A program made the translations under genes and the position numbers. A stretch of DNA of 64,000 bases from positions 682,001 through 746,000 of the forward strand of contig NZ_JACIDS010000001.1 of the NCBI RefSeq assembly GCF_014196455.1, read 5' to 3'. This document shows positions 10,429 to 19,209 of this stretch, one piece after another; position 1 is the first letter of the stretch; every line of letters begins with the position of its first letter. This DNA is from Kaistia hirudinis. Lineage in GTDB: Bacteria; Pseudomonadota; Alphaproteobacteria; Rhizobiales; Kaistiaceae. Below the pieces are notes generated by a model that was given only the letters and a program-made list of their open reading frames with translations, had not been told where the DNA came from and did no database searches.

Positions 10429-11418
10429 CTAGAAGTGGTCGTGCGAGACGCGACCCATCGAAATCGGACGTCCCGCGCCGTCAATGGCGCGGGGCGCATC
10501 CATGCCGTCGACGATGCGTCCGATCACCGTGAGAGGAATATTCGCCTCTCGGGCTTCGTCCTGGAATGCATCGAATCGCGCCGGCGGCACCGATGCTAGA
10601 ATTTCATAGTCGTCGCCGCCCGTCAGCACGCTTGTGAGCGCCGTGTCGTCGCGGCGGACCAGTTCGCGCGCTGCCGCCGAGAGCGGGACGGACGTCGCGT
10701 CGATCTCGGCGCTCAGACCGGAAGCGCGGGTCATGTGGGCGAGGTCGCCCATGAGCCCGTCCGAAATGTCGAGCGCCGCATGGGCGTGGCGGCCGATCGC
10801 AGCGGCGAGAACCGTGCGCGGCTGCGGATGGAGATAGCGATCCAGAAGATGATCGGCGCCCTCGGCCGGCGGGGCGATCGTGCCGAGCCGGAGGCGCAGG
10901 CCCAGCGCCGCGTCACCGATCGTGCCGGTCACGACGAGCAGGTCCCCTGCCCGCGCGCCGCTGCGGCGGACCATGCGGCCCGTCGGAACCTTGCCAATGG
11001 CGGTGATCGAGAGCGTCAGCCCGCCCGGCGCGCGGACAGTATCGCCGCCGAGCAGCGCGATCCCGTAGCGGGCCTGGTCCTCGCCGAGCGCCGCGGAGAA
11101 CGCCTCCATCCATTCGACCGTCCAGTCGGAGGGCAGCGCCAGGCCGAGCAGATAGCCGATCGGCTCCGCGCCCTTGGCCGCGAGGTCGGAGAGATTGACG
11201 CGCAGCGCCTTGCGGGCGATCGACGCCGGCGGGTCGTCGGCGAAGAAATGGATCCCCGCGGCGACCATGTCCTTGGTCAGGACGAGGTCATGGCCGGGCG
11301 GGGGCGTGAAGGATGCGGCGTCGTCGGTCAGTCCGAAGGCGGCAGGGTCGTCGGCCAGCGGTCGGAGGAAGCGGCCGATCAGCTCGAACTCGCCGGGCCG
11401 CCGGACCTCCCCGGACAT
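10429..11418 (-). CDS. thiL: Thiamine-monophosphate kinase
   Basis: ThiL phosphorylates thiamine monophosphate with ATP to thiamine diphosphate in the cytoplasm. The 329-residue product shows the AIR-synthase-like two-domain layout: FELIGRF near the start, GLTDDAA and HDLVLTKDM for Mg-ATP binding, LAAKGAEPIGYLLGL, GGDTVRAPG, ALDISDGLMGDL, and LTGGDDYEIL in the second half. Length is normal for the family. The ATG begins two bases after the nusB stop, so the two are co-transcribed, as in other Hyphomicrobiales. Confidence 0.96.
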   Translation of the reverse strand: MSGEVRRPGEFELIGRFLRPLADDPAAFGLTDDAASFTPPPGHDLVLTKDMVAAGIHFFADDPPASIARKALRVNLSDLAAKGAEPIGYLLGLALPSDWTVEWMEAFSAALGEDQARYGIALLGGDTVRAPGGLTLSITAIGKVPTGRMVRRSGARAGDLLVVTGTIGDAALGLRLRLGTIAPPAEGADHLLDRYLHPQPRTVLAAAIGRHAHAALDISDGLMGDLAHMTRASGLSAEIDATSVPLSAAARELVRRDDTALTSVLTGGDDYEILASVPPARFDAFQDEAREANIPLTVIGRIVDGMDAPRAIDGAGRPISMGRVSHDHF

Positions 11419-11420
11419 GC

Positions 11421-11939
11421 TCAGCCGCCTCCCGAAGGAGCCGGCGATCCCTCGAACTCGTCGGGGCGAAGGCGGCGCGCGGCCGTGTCCAGCACGCCGT
11501 TCACCATGCGGATCTCGTCGCCCATGCCGAAGAACGCGCGGGCAACGTCGACATATTCGGTGATGATGACGCGCGCCGGCACATCCTTGCGGCCGACGAG
11601 CTCATAGGTGCCGCAGCGCAGGATCGCGCGCAGCGTCACGTCGATGCGCGTCAGCGGCCAGTCGGAGGTCAGCGAGGTATGGATCGCCGGGTCGAGATTG
11701 CGCTGCTCGCGCACCACGCCGGCGATGATGTCGCGGAAGAAACCGGCATCGGCGTTGCGATACTGCTCGCCGTCGAGCTCCTTGCCGAGGCGCAGGTTCT
11801 CGAATTCGGCGACGACCTCGGTCAGCGAGGCGCCGCCGACATCCATCTGGTACAGCGCCTGGACAGCGGCGAGGCGGGCCGCGCCGCGCTGGTTGGCGGG
11901 TCGGGTGGCGCGGTCGGTCGGCGCCCGGTCGGCAACCAC
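11421..11939 (-). CDS. nusB: Transcription antitermination factor NusB
   Basis: NusB binds boxA RNA with NusE (S10) to promote rRNA antitermination. The 172-residue product contains the all-helical NusB pattern with [16 protein letters not shown] at the N-terminus, a central [27 protein letters not shown]-type region and the C-terminal motif [19 protein letters not shown] at 11939 is chosen because longer frames run into ribH; it lies two bases after the ribH stop. A slightly shorter start is possible. Confidence 0.93.
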   Translation of the reverse strand: MVADRAPTDRATRPANQRGAARLAAVQALYQMDVGGASLTEVVAEFENLRLGKELDGEQYRNADAGFFRDIIAGVVREQRNLDPAIHTSLTSDWPLTRIDVTLRAILRCGTYELVGRKDVPARVIITEYVDVARAFFGMGDEIRMVNGVLDTAARRLRPDEFEGSPAPSGGG

Positions 11940-11940
11940 C

Positions 11941-12390
11941 TCAGATACCGAATTTCTTGCGGAGCTCGACCATTGCGAGCGCGGCCTCGGCGGCGGCTCC
12001 GCCCTTGTTCTTCTCGGCGACGCGAGCGCGCGCATAGGCCTGCGCGTCGTTCTCGACGGTGAGGATGCCATTGCCGACGGCGAGCGATTCGATCACGGCC
12101 ATGTCCATGATCGCGCGGGCCGATTCGTTCGCGACGGTGTCGTAATGCGTGGTCTCGCCGCGGATGACGCAGCCGAGCACGACGAAGCCGTCATAATCCG
12201 CCTCGCCGTCTTCCATAGCCGCCAGCGCCATCGACATGGCAGCCGGAATTTCGAGCACGCCGGGAACCGAGACGCGATCGAACGTCGCTCCGGCCTTCTC
12301 CAGCGCGAGGCGCGCGCCGAGGAAAAGCTCGTCGGAGATATCCTCGTAGAATCGTGCGTCGATAACGAGAAGATGGGGAGCGTCGGTCAT
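11941..12390 (-). CDS. ribH: 6,7-dimethyl-8-ribityllumazine synthase
   Basis: RibH condenses 5-amino-6-ribitylaminouracil with 3,4-dihydroxy-2-butanone 4-phosphate, the penultimate riboflavin step. The 149-residue length is normal. Visible signatures are the N-terminal aromatic [35 protein letters not shown] with the catalytic His region, and [11 protein letters not shown]. The start ATG at 12390 overlaps the stop of a 41-codon reading frame as ATGA, which may couple translation. It precedes nusB. Confidence 0.96.
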   Translation of the reverse strand: MTDAPHLLVIDARFYEDISDELFLGARLALEKAGATFDRVSVPGVLEIPAAMSMALAAMEDGEADYDGFVVLGCVIRGETTHYDTVANESARAIMDMAVIESLAVGNGILTVENDAQAYARARVAEKNKGGAAAEAALAMVELRKKFGI

Positions 12391-12512
12391 TTCGGGGGCT
12401 CTTCTATCGGTACTGCGCGGTGTCCGAACGGGCGGCAGGTGAACCACGCGCATCCCCCGCTGTAAAGGAAAAAGAGCGTCACGCCCTGCATGCCTGCCGC
12501 GCACAGCAACAT
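12387..12512 (-). CDS. Possible 41-residue leader or microprotein before ribH
   Basis: In the otherwise empty 204-bp gap between ribE and ribH there is an ATG at 12512 with a GGAG-like element just upstream and a 41-codon frame ending in a TGA that overlaps the ribH start as ATGA. The peptide has a hydrophobic middle ([11 protein letters not shown]), three Cys in its first 26 residues and a proline/acid tail. The coupling geometry argues for translation; nothing identifies a function. It could equally be chance coding in a leader. Confidence 0.3.
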   Translation of the reverse strand: MLLCAAGMQGVTLFFLYSGGCAWFTCRPFGHRAVPIEEPPK

Positions 12513-12594
12513 GGCTCCGATCGCGCATGGCGCGCCGGCCTGCCCAAGCGGGGCCGGCAGCGGCGGAAATGTCGCGATGGCGCGGCGCGCCCGC

Positions 12595-13206
12595 TCAGGC
12601 CGCCTCGGTCAGCCGCGCGACATAGCGGGCCATCTGATCGACCTCGAGATGCACGCGGTCGCCGGCCTGGCGGCTGCCCCAGGTCGTGACGTCGGCGGTC
12701 AGCGTGTGCGGGATCAGGAGGACCGAGAAGCGGTCGCCCTCGACCCAGTTCACCGTCAGCGAGGTGCCGTCGAGCGCGACCGAGCCTTTGGTGGCGATGA
12801 ATTTCGCCAGCCGATGCGGCGCCTCGAAGACGAAGCGCGTCGTCTCGCCGAGATCCTCGCGCGAGACGATCGTCGCGACGCCATCGACGTGACCTGAAAC
12901 CATGTGACCGCCGAGCTCATCACCGAGCTTCAGCGAGCGCTCGAGATTGATGCGCGTCCCGGGCTCCCACTTGCCGACTTCGGTCAGGTCGAGCGTCTCG
13001 GGCGCCGCCTCGACATCGAACAGAACGCGGCCATCCGCCTGCGGGGCGAGCGAGATCACGGTGAGGCATACGCCGGCGCAGGCGATCGACGCGCCGATGG
13101 CGATCGTCGCGGCGTCATAGGCGCTGTCGATGGTGATGCGGTTCACGTCATTGCGCCGCTCCACGGCGGTCACGCGGCCGACATCGGTGATGATTCCAGT
13201 GAACAT
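12595..13206 (-). CDS. ribE: Riboflavin synthase, alpha subunit
   Basis: The enzyme dismutates two 6,7-dimethyl-8-ribityllumazine molecules to riboflavin. The 203-residue product has two tandem lumazine-binding barrels: the first begins MFTGIITDVG and contains IACAGVCLTV; the second begins ELGGHMVSGHVDG and contains VALDGTSLTVNWV. Length is normal. It starts four bases after the ribD stop, so the pair is translated from one transcript. Confidence 0.95.
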   Translation of the reverse strand: MFTGIITDVGRVTAVERRNDVNRITIDSAYDAATIAIGASIACAGVCLTVISLAPQADGRVLFDVEAAPETLDLTEVGKWEPGTRINLERSLKLGDELGGHMVSGHVDGVATIVSREDLGETTRFVFEAPHRLAKFIATKGSVALDGTSLTVNWVEGDRFSVLLIPHTLTADVTTWGSRQAGDRVHLEVDQMARYVARLTEAA

Positions 13207-13209
13207 TGC

Positions 13210-14349
13210 TCAGCTCTTTCTCTCGAAGCGAACCATCCGGTCCTCGCCGAGAAGCGCCTCGTCGGCGATCTCGTAGCGGGGATTGCGATCGATCATGGAG
13301 AGCGCCGCGCCGGCGAGCGCGCGCACCCCGTCCGGCCCGACCACGACCGGCGCGCGATAGAGCACGACGGCGTCGGCGAACCCCTGTGTCACCAGCGAGG
13401 CGGCCACCCGGGCGCCGCCCTCCACGAGAAGATTGTTGATGCCGCGCTCGGCCAGGAAGCGCAGCACGGCGCCGAGGTCGAGCCCGCCGCTGCCGGTGCC
13501 GATCCTGTGAACGCTCGCGCCGGCCGCTTCGAGGACCGCGCAGCGGGCTGCGTCCGCCCCCTCCCCGACCATGACCCAGAGCGGCGCCTCGCGCGCCGTG
13601 GCGACGAGCGCGCTCGCCTCCGGCAACTGCGCCTGGCGGTCGAGCACGACACGGACCGGCGAGAGATGGGATAGGCCGGGAATGCGCACCATGAGGCGCG
13701 GATCATTGGCGAGCGCCGTGCCGATGCCGATCAGCGAGGCATCCGCCTCGATGCGCAGGCGCTGGAGATGATCGAAGGCTTCAGGGCCCGAGACCAGCAT
13801 GCGCTCGCCGCTCCGCCGGCCGATCATGCCATCGGCCGAGACGGCGAGCTTCAGCGTGACATGGGGTCGCCCGACGGCGACGCGCATCAGATAGCCGGCA
13901 TGGACGCGCCGCGCCTCCTCGCCGAGCACGCCGGCCGTCACCTCGATGCCGGCCTCGCGAAGGCGCGCGAAGGTAGCCCGCGTATGACCAGGCCGGGGAT
14001 CCTCGAGCGCCGCAACCAGGCGGCGTATGCCGCTCGCGACGATGGCGTCGGAATCGGAAGTTCCGTCGGCGTGGCGGATCGGCGGTTCGAGGCTCGCATA
14101 GAGCGTGGCCCCCCGCGCGGCCTCGCCCGCCATGGCGAGCGCGGCCTGCACGGCATGCTCGGCTCCGCCGGGGCCGGTGGTGCCGCGGCCGACAATGATC
14201 GGCGCCTGCCCCTGCCAGCGGACGACGAGCGCGCCCACGGCGGGCGCCGGACGGCTGCGCCCGAGCGCGCGACGGCCGAAGCGGATGGCCGCGGCCATCA
14301 GCCTCCGATCGAGTTCGGGATCCGCAGCCTGCCGCTGGTCCAGCGCCAT
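13210..14349 (-). CDS. ribD: RibD-type protein with intact reductase and degenerate deaminase domain
   Basis: Bifunctional RibD deaminates and then reduces the pyrimidine intermediate of riboflavin synthesis. The 379-residue length and two-domain order are normal. The C-terminal reductase (about 155-375) looks intact: VTLKLAVSADGMIG, ALANDPRLMVR and NNLLVEGGARVAASL. In the N-terminal deaminase the HAE zinc/catalytic motif reads HAV, and the two zinc Cys of the LEPC...PPC motif are replaced by Pro and Asp (LEPPIRHADGTSDSD), so this half should be inactive. AGGAG lies six bases before the ATG at 14349. It sits between nrdR and ribE. It may act only as the reductase. Confidence 0.9.
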   Translation of the reverse strand: MALDQRQAADPELDRRLMAAAIRFGRRALGRSRPAPAVGALVVRWQGQAPIIVGRGTTGPGGAEHAVQAALAMAGEAARGATLYASLEPPIRHADGTSDSDAIVASGIRRLVAALEDPRPGHTRATFARLREAGIEVTAGVLGEEARRVHAGYLMRVAVGRPHVTLKLAVSADGMIGRRSGERMLVSGPEAFDHLQRLRIEADASLIGIGTALANDPRLMVRIPGLSHLSPVRVVLDRQAQLPEASALVATAREAPLWVMVGEGADAARCAVLEAAGASVHRIGTGSGGLDLGAVLRFLAERGINNLLVEGGARVAASLVTQGFADAVVLYRAPVVVGPDGVRALAGAALSMIDRNPRYEIADEALLGEDRMVRFERKS

Positions 14350-14448
14350 GGGCCTCTCCTGACGATCTCGCCGCTCGCCCGACCGCGGGACTGCGATTCG
14401 GTCGCCATGCGTCCTACCGGACGCGTGGCGATCTAACTCTTTGTTTTC

Positions 14449-14494
14449 GCATCGGATTGATCCGAAAACCGGATCCCACTTTTCGGTCCGATGC
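14449..14494. repeat. Palindromic intergenic repeat between nrdR and ribD
   Basis: GCATCGGA (14449-14456) pairs with TCCGATGC (14487-14494), and nested inside CCGAAAA (14462-14468) pairs with TTTTCGG (14480-14486). The nested two-stem layout matches the element at 10326-10383. It resembles intergenic palindromes common in Hyphomicrobiales and ends just before the nrdR stop, so it could also stabilise or terminate the transcript. Confidence 0.6.
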
Positions 14495-14495
14495 T

Positions 14496-14969
14496 CTAAA
14501 CCTTGCCGGCCAGCTGTTCCTGGCCCGAGAGCTCGTCCAACACCGCCGAGAAATCCTTGGCCTCGCGGAAATTGCGATAGACCGAGGCGAAGCGGACATA
14601 GGCGACGTCGTCGAGGCCCTTCAGCCCCTCCATAACGAGCACGCCGATCTGCTCCGACGGGATCTCGTTCTCGCCGAGGCTCTCGAGCTGGCGCACCACG
14701 CCATTGACCATGCGCTCGACGCGCTCGGGATCGACCGGCCGCTTGCGCAGCGCGACCTGGACCGAGCGCATCAGCTTGTCGCGATCGAAGGGAACGCGCC
14801 GCCCGCTCTTCTTCAGCACGATGATCTCGCGCAGCTGGATGCGTTCGAAGGTCGTGAAACGGCCACCGCAATCCGCGCAGACGCGACGGCGCCGGATGGA
14901 CGTGTTGTCCTCCGACGGCCGCGAGTCCTTCACCTGCGTGTCATCGCTTCCGCAATAGGGGCAGCGCAT
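14496..14969 (-). CDS. nrdR: Transcriptional repressor NrdR
   Basis: NrdR represses ribonucleotide reductase genes in response to nucleotide state. The 157-residue protein begins with a zinc ribbon ([17 protein letters not shown], then [17 protein letters not shown]) and continues with the ATP-cone ([20 protein letters not shown]). Length is typical. It starts 10 bp after the glyA stop and precedes ribD, the usual order in this group. Confidence 0.97.
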   Translation of the reverse strand: MRCPYCGSDDTQVKDSRPSEDNTSIRRRRVCADCGGRFTTFERIQLREIIVLKKSGRRVPFDRDKLMRSVQVALRKRPVDPERVERMVNGVVRQLESLGENEIPSEQIGVLVMEGLKGLDDVAYVRFASVYRNFREAKDFSAVLDELSGQEQLAGKV

Positions 14970-14979
14970 GGCGGCGCCC

Positions 14980-16287
14980 CTAGCTGTAGATCGGGAAGCG
15001 CGCCGTCAGGGCGTGAACACGCTCCTTGACCGACGCCTCGACGAGCGGCGCCGCGCCGTCCTCGGACTGCGACACCGCGCCGAGCACCTCGGCGATCAGC
15101 CGGCCGACCTCCTGGAACTCGGCGACGCCGAAGCCGCGCGTCGTGGCGGCCGGGGTGCCGAGGCGGATGCCGGAGGTCACGAACGGCTTCTCCGGATCAT
15201 AGGGGATGCCGTTCTTGTTGCAGGTGAGGCCGGCGCGCACGAGCGCCTTCTCCGAGACATTGCCCTTGACGCGCTTCGGACGGAGATCGACCAGCATCAG
15301 GTGGTTGTCGGTGCCGCCCGAAACGATGTCGAAGCCCGAGCCCTTCAGCGTTTCCGCAAGCGCACGCGCGTTTTCGACGACGTTCTTCGCGTAGATCTTG
15401 AAGTCGGGACGCAGCGCCTCGCCGAAGGCGACGGCCTTGGCGGCGATGACATGCATCAGCGGACCGCCCTGGAGACCCGGGAAGACGGCCGAGTTGATCT
15501 TCTTCGCGATCGCCTCGTCATTGGTCAGGATCATGCCGCCGCGCGGGCCGCGCAGCGACTTGTGCGTCGTGGTGGTCACGACATGGGCGTGCGGCAGCGG
15601 CGAGGGATGCTGCCCACCGGCGACGAGGCCGGCGAAATGCGCCATGTCGACCATCAGATAGGCGCCGACCGAATCGGCGATCTCGCGGAAGCGCTTGAAA
15701 TCCCAGATCCGCGAATAGGCCGTGCCGCCCGCGATGATCAGCTTCGGCTTCTCGCGCTCGGCGATCGCGGCGATCTCGGCGTAGTCGAGCAACTGGTCCT
15801 CGCGGCGCACGCCATAGGGCGCCACCTTGAACCACTTGCCGGACATGTTGACCTGCGAGCCATGGGTCAGGTGACCGCCGGCGGAGAGGTCGAGGCCCAT
15901 GAAGGTGTCGCCCGGCTGCAGCAGCGCCAGGAAGACGGCCTGGTTCATCTGGCTGCCGGAATTGGGCTGCACATTGGCGAACTCGCAGCCGAACAGCTTC
16001 TTGGCGCGCTCGATGGCGAGCGTCTCGGCGATGTCGACGAACTCGCAGCCGCCATAATAGCGCTTGCCCGGATAGCCCTCGGCATACTTGTTCGTCATGA
16101 CCGAGCCCTGCGCCTCGAGCACGGCGCGGGAGACGATGTTCTCCGACGCGATCAGCTCGATCTCGTGCTGCTGGCGACCGAGCTCCTTGGCGATCGCATC
16201 GGCGATCTCCGGGTCTGCTTCGGCGAGGCTGCGGTTGAAAAAGGCTGCGGTCGACGAGGTCATCGTCGCGCTATCCGTCACGGACAT
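14980..16287 (-). CDS. glyA: Serine hydroxymethyltransferase
   Basis: GlyA interconverts serine and glycine with tetrahydrofolate, using PLP. The 435-residue product shows [19 protein letters not shown] near the start, [22 protein letters not shown] and the PLP lysine in [13 protein letters not shown]. Length is normal. Of several clustered start codons, ATG 16287 (nine bases after an AGGA) gives [12 protein letters not shown] 16263 is an alternative. It heads the minus-strand glyA-nrdR-rib block. Confidence 0.97.
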   Translation of the reverse strand: MSVTDSATMTSSTAAFFNRSLAEADPEIADAIAKELGRQQHEIELIASENIVSRAVLEAQGSVMTNKYAEGYPGKRYYGGCEFVDIAETLAIERAKKLFGCEFANVQPNSGSQMNQAVFLALLQPGDTFMGLDLSAGGHLTHGSQVNMSGKWFKVAPYGVRREDQLLDYAEIAAIAEREKPKLIIAGGTAYSRIWDFKRFREIADSVGAYLMVDMAHFAGLVAGGQHPSPLPHAHVVTTTTHKSLRGPRGGMILTNDEAIAKKINSAVFPGLQGGPLMHVIAAKAVAFGEALRPDFKIYAKNVVENARALAETLKGSGFDIVSGGTDNHLMLVDLRPKRVKGNVSEKALVRAGLTCNKNGIPYDPEKPFVTSGIRLGTPAATTRGFGVAEFQEVGRLIAEVLGAVSQSEDGAAPLVEASVKERVHALTARFPIYS

Positions 16288-16402
16288 GGGCATCCATCCT
16301 GCTGAGAGCGCCGGGTCGGGAGCACCGGACTCGGAACCAGCGCGAAGTACCACATATGGTGGCGCCAAGCCAACCGGCTACGAGCAGCCCAGCAGGATCC
16401 GA

Positions 16403-16420
16403 GCGGCCGAATCCGGCCGC
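16403..16420 (-). terminator. Hairpin downstream of the L,D-transpeptidase gene
   Basis: GCGGCCG (16403-16409) pairs with CGGCCGC (16414-16420) around AATC. It lies 19 bp after the transpeptidase stop. There is no T-run, so it may be a weak terminator or a 3'-end stabiliser. Confidence 0.35.
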
Positions 16421-16438
16421 CCGTGCCTCATGCCGAAG

Positions 16439-17734
16439 TCACTGCTGCAAGGCGAGCTGGCCGGCGCCGTCGCGATTGTAGATGTCGTTGCGGAAATGCA
16501 CGGTCCCGTCGGTCATGGCCCAGGCCGTGATGTATTGCAGGAACACCGGCATTTCCGGCTTCAGATTGACGTCCACCTGCTCGCCGGTCTTGAAGATCTC
16601 GTCGATGCGGGAACGCGGGAACTCCGGATTGTCGCGCAGCAGCCAGCCGATGACCTGGCGGATGTTCTGCACGCGGATGCAGCCCGACGAATCGAAGCGC
16701 TGCTCATGGCCGAAAATGTCCTTGAGCGGCGTGTCGTGCATATAAACCTGCTCGTCATTGTGGAACGAGAGGCGCACGGTACCGAGCGAATTGAAGTCAC
16801 CCGGATCCTGGCGGAACATGTAGCCCTTGGTCGCCTGGTCGGTGTTCCAGTCGATCGAGGTGGACGGGACTTCCTGGCCGGACTGATCGTAGATGCGGAT
16901 GTGCTTCTTCGTCAGATATTCCGGCTCCTTCTGCATCAGCGGGATCAGGTCCTTGCGGATGATCGAGGCCGGCACGGTCCAGTTCGGATTGAAGCTGATG
17001 CGATAGATCTTCGAATTGAGGATCGGCGTCTCGCGATCGATCTTGCCGACGACGGCCGTATGGCGCGACACGACGCGGCCATTCTCGACCACCTCGATCG
17101 CGGCGGCCGGAATGTTGACCATCACATAGCGGTCGGGCAGCGAGGCGGAGGCGGTTCGCACGCGGCTCAAATTGGTCTGGAGCTGGCCGAGGCGGATATC
17201 GGCCGACACATTCATCATCTGAACGGTCGAGCCGCCGACGACGCCATCGGCCGGCAGGCCATGGCGCGCCTGGAAGCGGCGCACCGCGGCGTCGACATAG
17301 GAATCGAAGGTCTGCGACGTCGGAATGCCGGGCGCGAGATCGCCGGTGACGGTGAGGCGCTGGCGCAGCACCGGAACCTGGGGGTCCTTCTTGCCGAGCG
17401 AGAGCTTCAGATCCGGCGACAGCACCGGCCAGCCGCCGCGCGCGACGATGTCGGAATATTGCGTGATCGCCAGCTCGATCGCCTGGGCCGTGGCGGGGGA
17501 GAGGATCGGCTCGGTCGTACGCACCGAGGCCGCGCCGCTCGACGCCGCGTCGAAGCCGTCCGACCAAGCGCCCTGCTGGTTCTGCAGCATCTGCAGGACC
17601 GGATCGTCGCTGGTACCGGCGAAGGCCGCCGTCGAGAGCACCGTCGAAGCGGCGGCGCCGCCAAGCAGCGCCCGCATCACCGCGCGCCGCGAAACGCCAC
17701 GACGGGAGGAAGAGTTCTCAGCAGTACGGCTCAT
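16439..17734 (-). CDS. Exported L,D-transpeptidase (YkuD family)
   Basis: This 431-residue periplasmic enzyme should form 3-3 cross-links or attach proteins to peptidoglycan. A Tat-like N-terminus (SRRGVSRRAVMRALLGG) leads to a peptidoglycan-binding helical region (about 150-190, RRFQARHGLPADGVVG) and then the YkuD domain with catalytic His333 and Cys352 in HDTPLKDIFG...SSGCIRV. The start at 17734 has CAGGA upstream. The next gene upstream on this strand encodes an LdtR-type regulator; in Liberibacter and Sinorhizobium LdtR controls an L,D-transpeptidase of this kind, so regulatory linkage is likely. A 304-bp gap separates them. Confidence 0.92.
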   Translation of the reverse strand: MSRTAENSSSRRGVSRRAVMRALLGGAAASTVLSTAAFAGTSDDPVLQMLQNQQGAWSDGFDAASSGAASVRTTEPILSPATAQAIELAITQYSDIVARGGWPVLSPDLKLSLGKKDPQVPVLRQRLTVTGDLAPGIPTSQTFDSYVDAAVRRFQARHGLPADGVVGGSTVQMMNVSADIRLGQLQTNLSRVRTASASLPDRYVMVNIPAAAIEVVENGRVVSRHTAVVGKIDRETPILNSKIYRISFNPNWTVPASIIRKDLIPLMQKEPEYLTKKHIRIYDQSGQEVPSTSIDWNTDQATKGYMFRQDPGDFNSLGTVRLSFHNDEQVYMHDTPLKDIFGHEQRFDSSGCIRVQNIRQVIGWLLRDNPEFPRSRIDEIFKTGEQVDVNLKPEMPVFLQYITAWAMTDGTVHFRNDIYNRDGAGQLALQQ

Positions 17735-18038
17735 CGCGTCCTGATTCCGATTGAATTGTTCGCACAGAGACCGGGCCAAACCGCCCTCGCCTCCCAGACC
17801 CGCCCAATACGCGGCGGAATTGCCCTAACGCGCACCGACCGGCATCGGCAAGACACATCGCTCTCACGATCCCGGCACTTGGACGCATGATCCATGCCAG
17901 TATGGCGCTTTGATGTCGGGGCAGGACCGCGTCGACGCCGGGCGACGGGCGTTCGCGTCGCGACGTCGGAACGAGAAAAGCCCCGGCGGGGGCCGGGGCT
18001 CTTTGGCGCAGGGGTGGGTTGGTCGAGGAACGGTCGGC
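17735..18038. other. Intergenic region between L,D-transpeptidase and ldtR
   Basis: No coding frame here looks real. The part next to ldtR holds a rho-independent terminator (17979-18000); the rest should contain the transpeptidase promoter on the minus strand, but no convincing -35/-10 pair was found. A TTGCCG...TTAGGG pair with 17-bp spacing is only weak. Confidence 0.5.
17976..18000 (-). terminator. Terminator of ldtR
   Basis: AGCCCCGGC (17979-17987) pairs perfectly with GCCGGGGCT (17992-18000) around GGGG. Read on the minus strand the stem is followed by TTTT, giving a canonical rho-independent terminator 39 bp after the ldtR stop. Confidence 0.8.
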
Positions 18039-18551
18039 TTAGAGCCGGTAGAGGATCTGGTCGGTCCAGAAGCGCTCGAGGCGCTGGAGGGACTTGTTGA
18101 GGCGCTGGAAATCGTCGATTGCGATGCCGCCGACCTGCTGGATCGACTTGATGTGGCGCTCATAGAGGCGGCTGACGATGTCCGCGATCTCCTGGCCCTT
18201 CGGCGTCAGGCTGACGCGGACCGAGCGGCGGTCCATTCGCGAGCGCTGGTGATGGATATAGCCCATCTCGACCAGCTTCTTCAGATTGTAGGAAACGTTG
18301 GAGCCGAGATAGTAGCCGCGGGTGCGCAGTTCACCGGCGGTCAGTTCCGCGTCGCCGATGTTGAACAGCAGCAGCGCCTGCACCGAGTTGACGTCCGAGC
18401 GGCCGGAACGGTCGAACTCGTCCTTGATCACGTCGAGCAGACGACGATGAAGACGTTCGACAAGCGTCAGGGCTTCCATGTAAAGCGGCTTCAATTCCGG
18501 AGCGGCGGTCGGTTGAGCCTGCGAATCCACTGCCCGTTTCGCGGTGTTCAT
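18039..18551 (-). CDS. ldtR: MarR-family regulator LdtR
   Basis: The 170-residue protein closely resembles LdtR, a MarR-family winged-helix regulator described in Liberibacter and Sinorhizobium that activates an L,D-transpeptidase gene and cell-envelope functions. The central region carries the winged helix: SVQALLLFNIGDAELTAGEL, GYYLGSNVSYNLKKLVEMGY as recognition segment and the RMDRRSVRVSLTPKG wing. ATG 18551 is preferred to the TTG two codons upstream. An AT-rich leader with an 18-bp inverted repeat precedes it, a candidate self-control site. It is followed by its own terminator and then the transpeptidase gene. Confidence 0.9.
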   Translation of the reverse strand: MNTAKRAVDSQAQPTAAPELKPLYMEALTLVERLHRRLLDVIKDEFDRSGRSDVNSVQALLLFNIGDAELTAGELRTRGYYLGSNVSYNLKKLVEMGYIHHQRSRMDRRSVRVSLTPKGQEIADIVSRLYERHIKSIQQVGGIAIDDFQRLNKSLQRLERFWTDQILYRL

Positions 18552-18670
18552 CTTCAAAACCCTTCTGTTGCCTGTGCGGTGTTCTTCCCGCCTCGTGTAG
18601 GGCCAACTTAGAGGGGCCGTTTGAAAATCACCTTAAGCAGCAGCCTTAACGCGGGCTTACCTTGCATTTC

Positions 18671-18688
18671 AGATTTCGAAACGAATCT
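18671..18688. promoter_or_regulatory. Inverted repeat upstream of ldtR
   Basis: AGATTTCGAAACGAATCT has perfect 5-bp outer arms (AGATT/AATCT) and further partial pairing inside, and sits in an AT-rich stretch (18620-18706) about 120 bp before ldtR. MarR proteins bind palindromes of this size, so it is a candidate LdtR site. AACGA-N6-TCGTT overlaps it at 18680-18695. Confidence 0.4.
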
Positions 18689-18786
18689 TATCGTTAAAGA
18701 GTCGCTATCCGCCGGGGCGAAAGGCAGGGCCATCGTCCGCCGAGGCGGCGGATTTCCGCGAAATCAGTGCCGCTCGTCCGCGCCGC

Positions 18787-19209
18787 TCAGGCGGCCTTCG
18801 CGGCGTAACGCTTCTCCAGGATCACCAGCGCGGCGAAGCCGGCGAGCGAGGCGACGTGGAAAAGGACGATGATCAGGTCGAGCCCGAAGGTCTGCTCGAA
18901 GACCGTGTGCAGCGCGATCTCGAAGACCGCGGCATAGATCCACAGCACATTGCCCCAGGAGACGCGCATCCAAAGGCCCACGGCGGCGACGAGATCGACG
19001 ACGGCGAGATGGATGGTGACGAACTGCCACTGCGTCGTCATCGTCTCGAGCGACCAGCCGGGCTCATCGAAGACGCCGGCGATATAGATCCATTGGCGCA
19101 GGCCCAGCAGCATGAGCACCGCCGCGATGCCGCGCAGATAGACGGTGATCGCGAGCGCATAGGGATTGTCGGGCTCGTTCGGGAGCTGGGTGATGCCGGT
19201 ATCGATCAT
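18787..19209 (-). CDS. Small membrane protein, DUF6163-like
   Basis: This 140-residue protein has about four membrane segments (YLRGIAAVLMLLGL, VTIHLAVVDLVAAVGLWM, VLWIYAAVFEIALHTVF, LIIVLFHVASLAGFAALVIL). It resembles uncharacterised DUF6163 proteins of Hyphomicrobiales; that match is from memory. Its ATG overlaps the stop of the 3-hydroxyisobutyryl-CoA hydrolase gene as ATGA, so the two are co-expressed. No function is known. Confidence 0.75.
   Translation of the reverse strand: MIDTGITQLPNEPDNPYALAITVYLRGIAAVLMLLGLRQWIYIAGVFDEPGWSLETMTTQWQFVTIHLAVVDLVAAVGLWMRVSWGNVLWIYAAVFEIALHTVFEQTFGLDLIIVLFHVASLAGFAALVILEKRYAAKAA

Noticed and set aside
12391-12594. FMN riboswitch before ribH
   Set aside because: None of the conserved RFN-element blocks (such as GGCGGTAAT or the closing segments) is present in this gap or before ribE or ribD.
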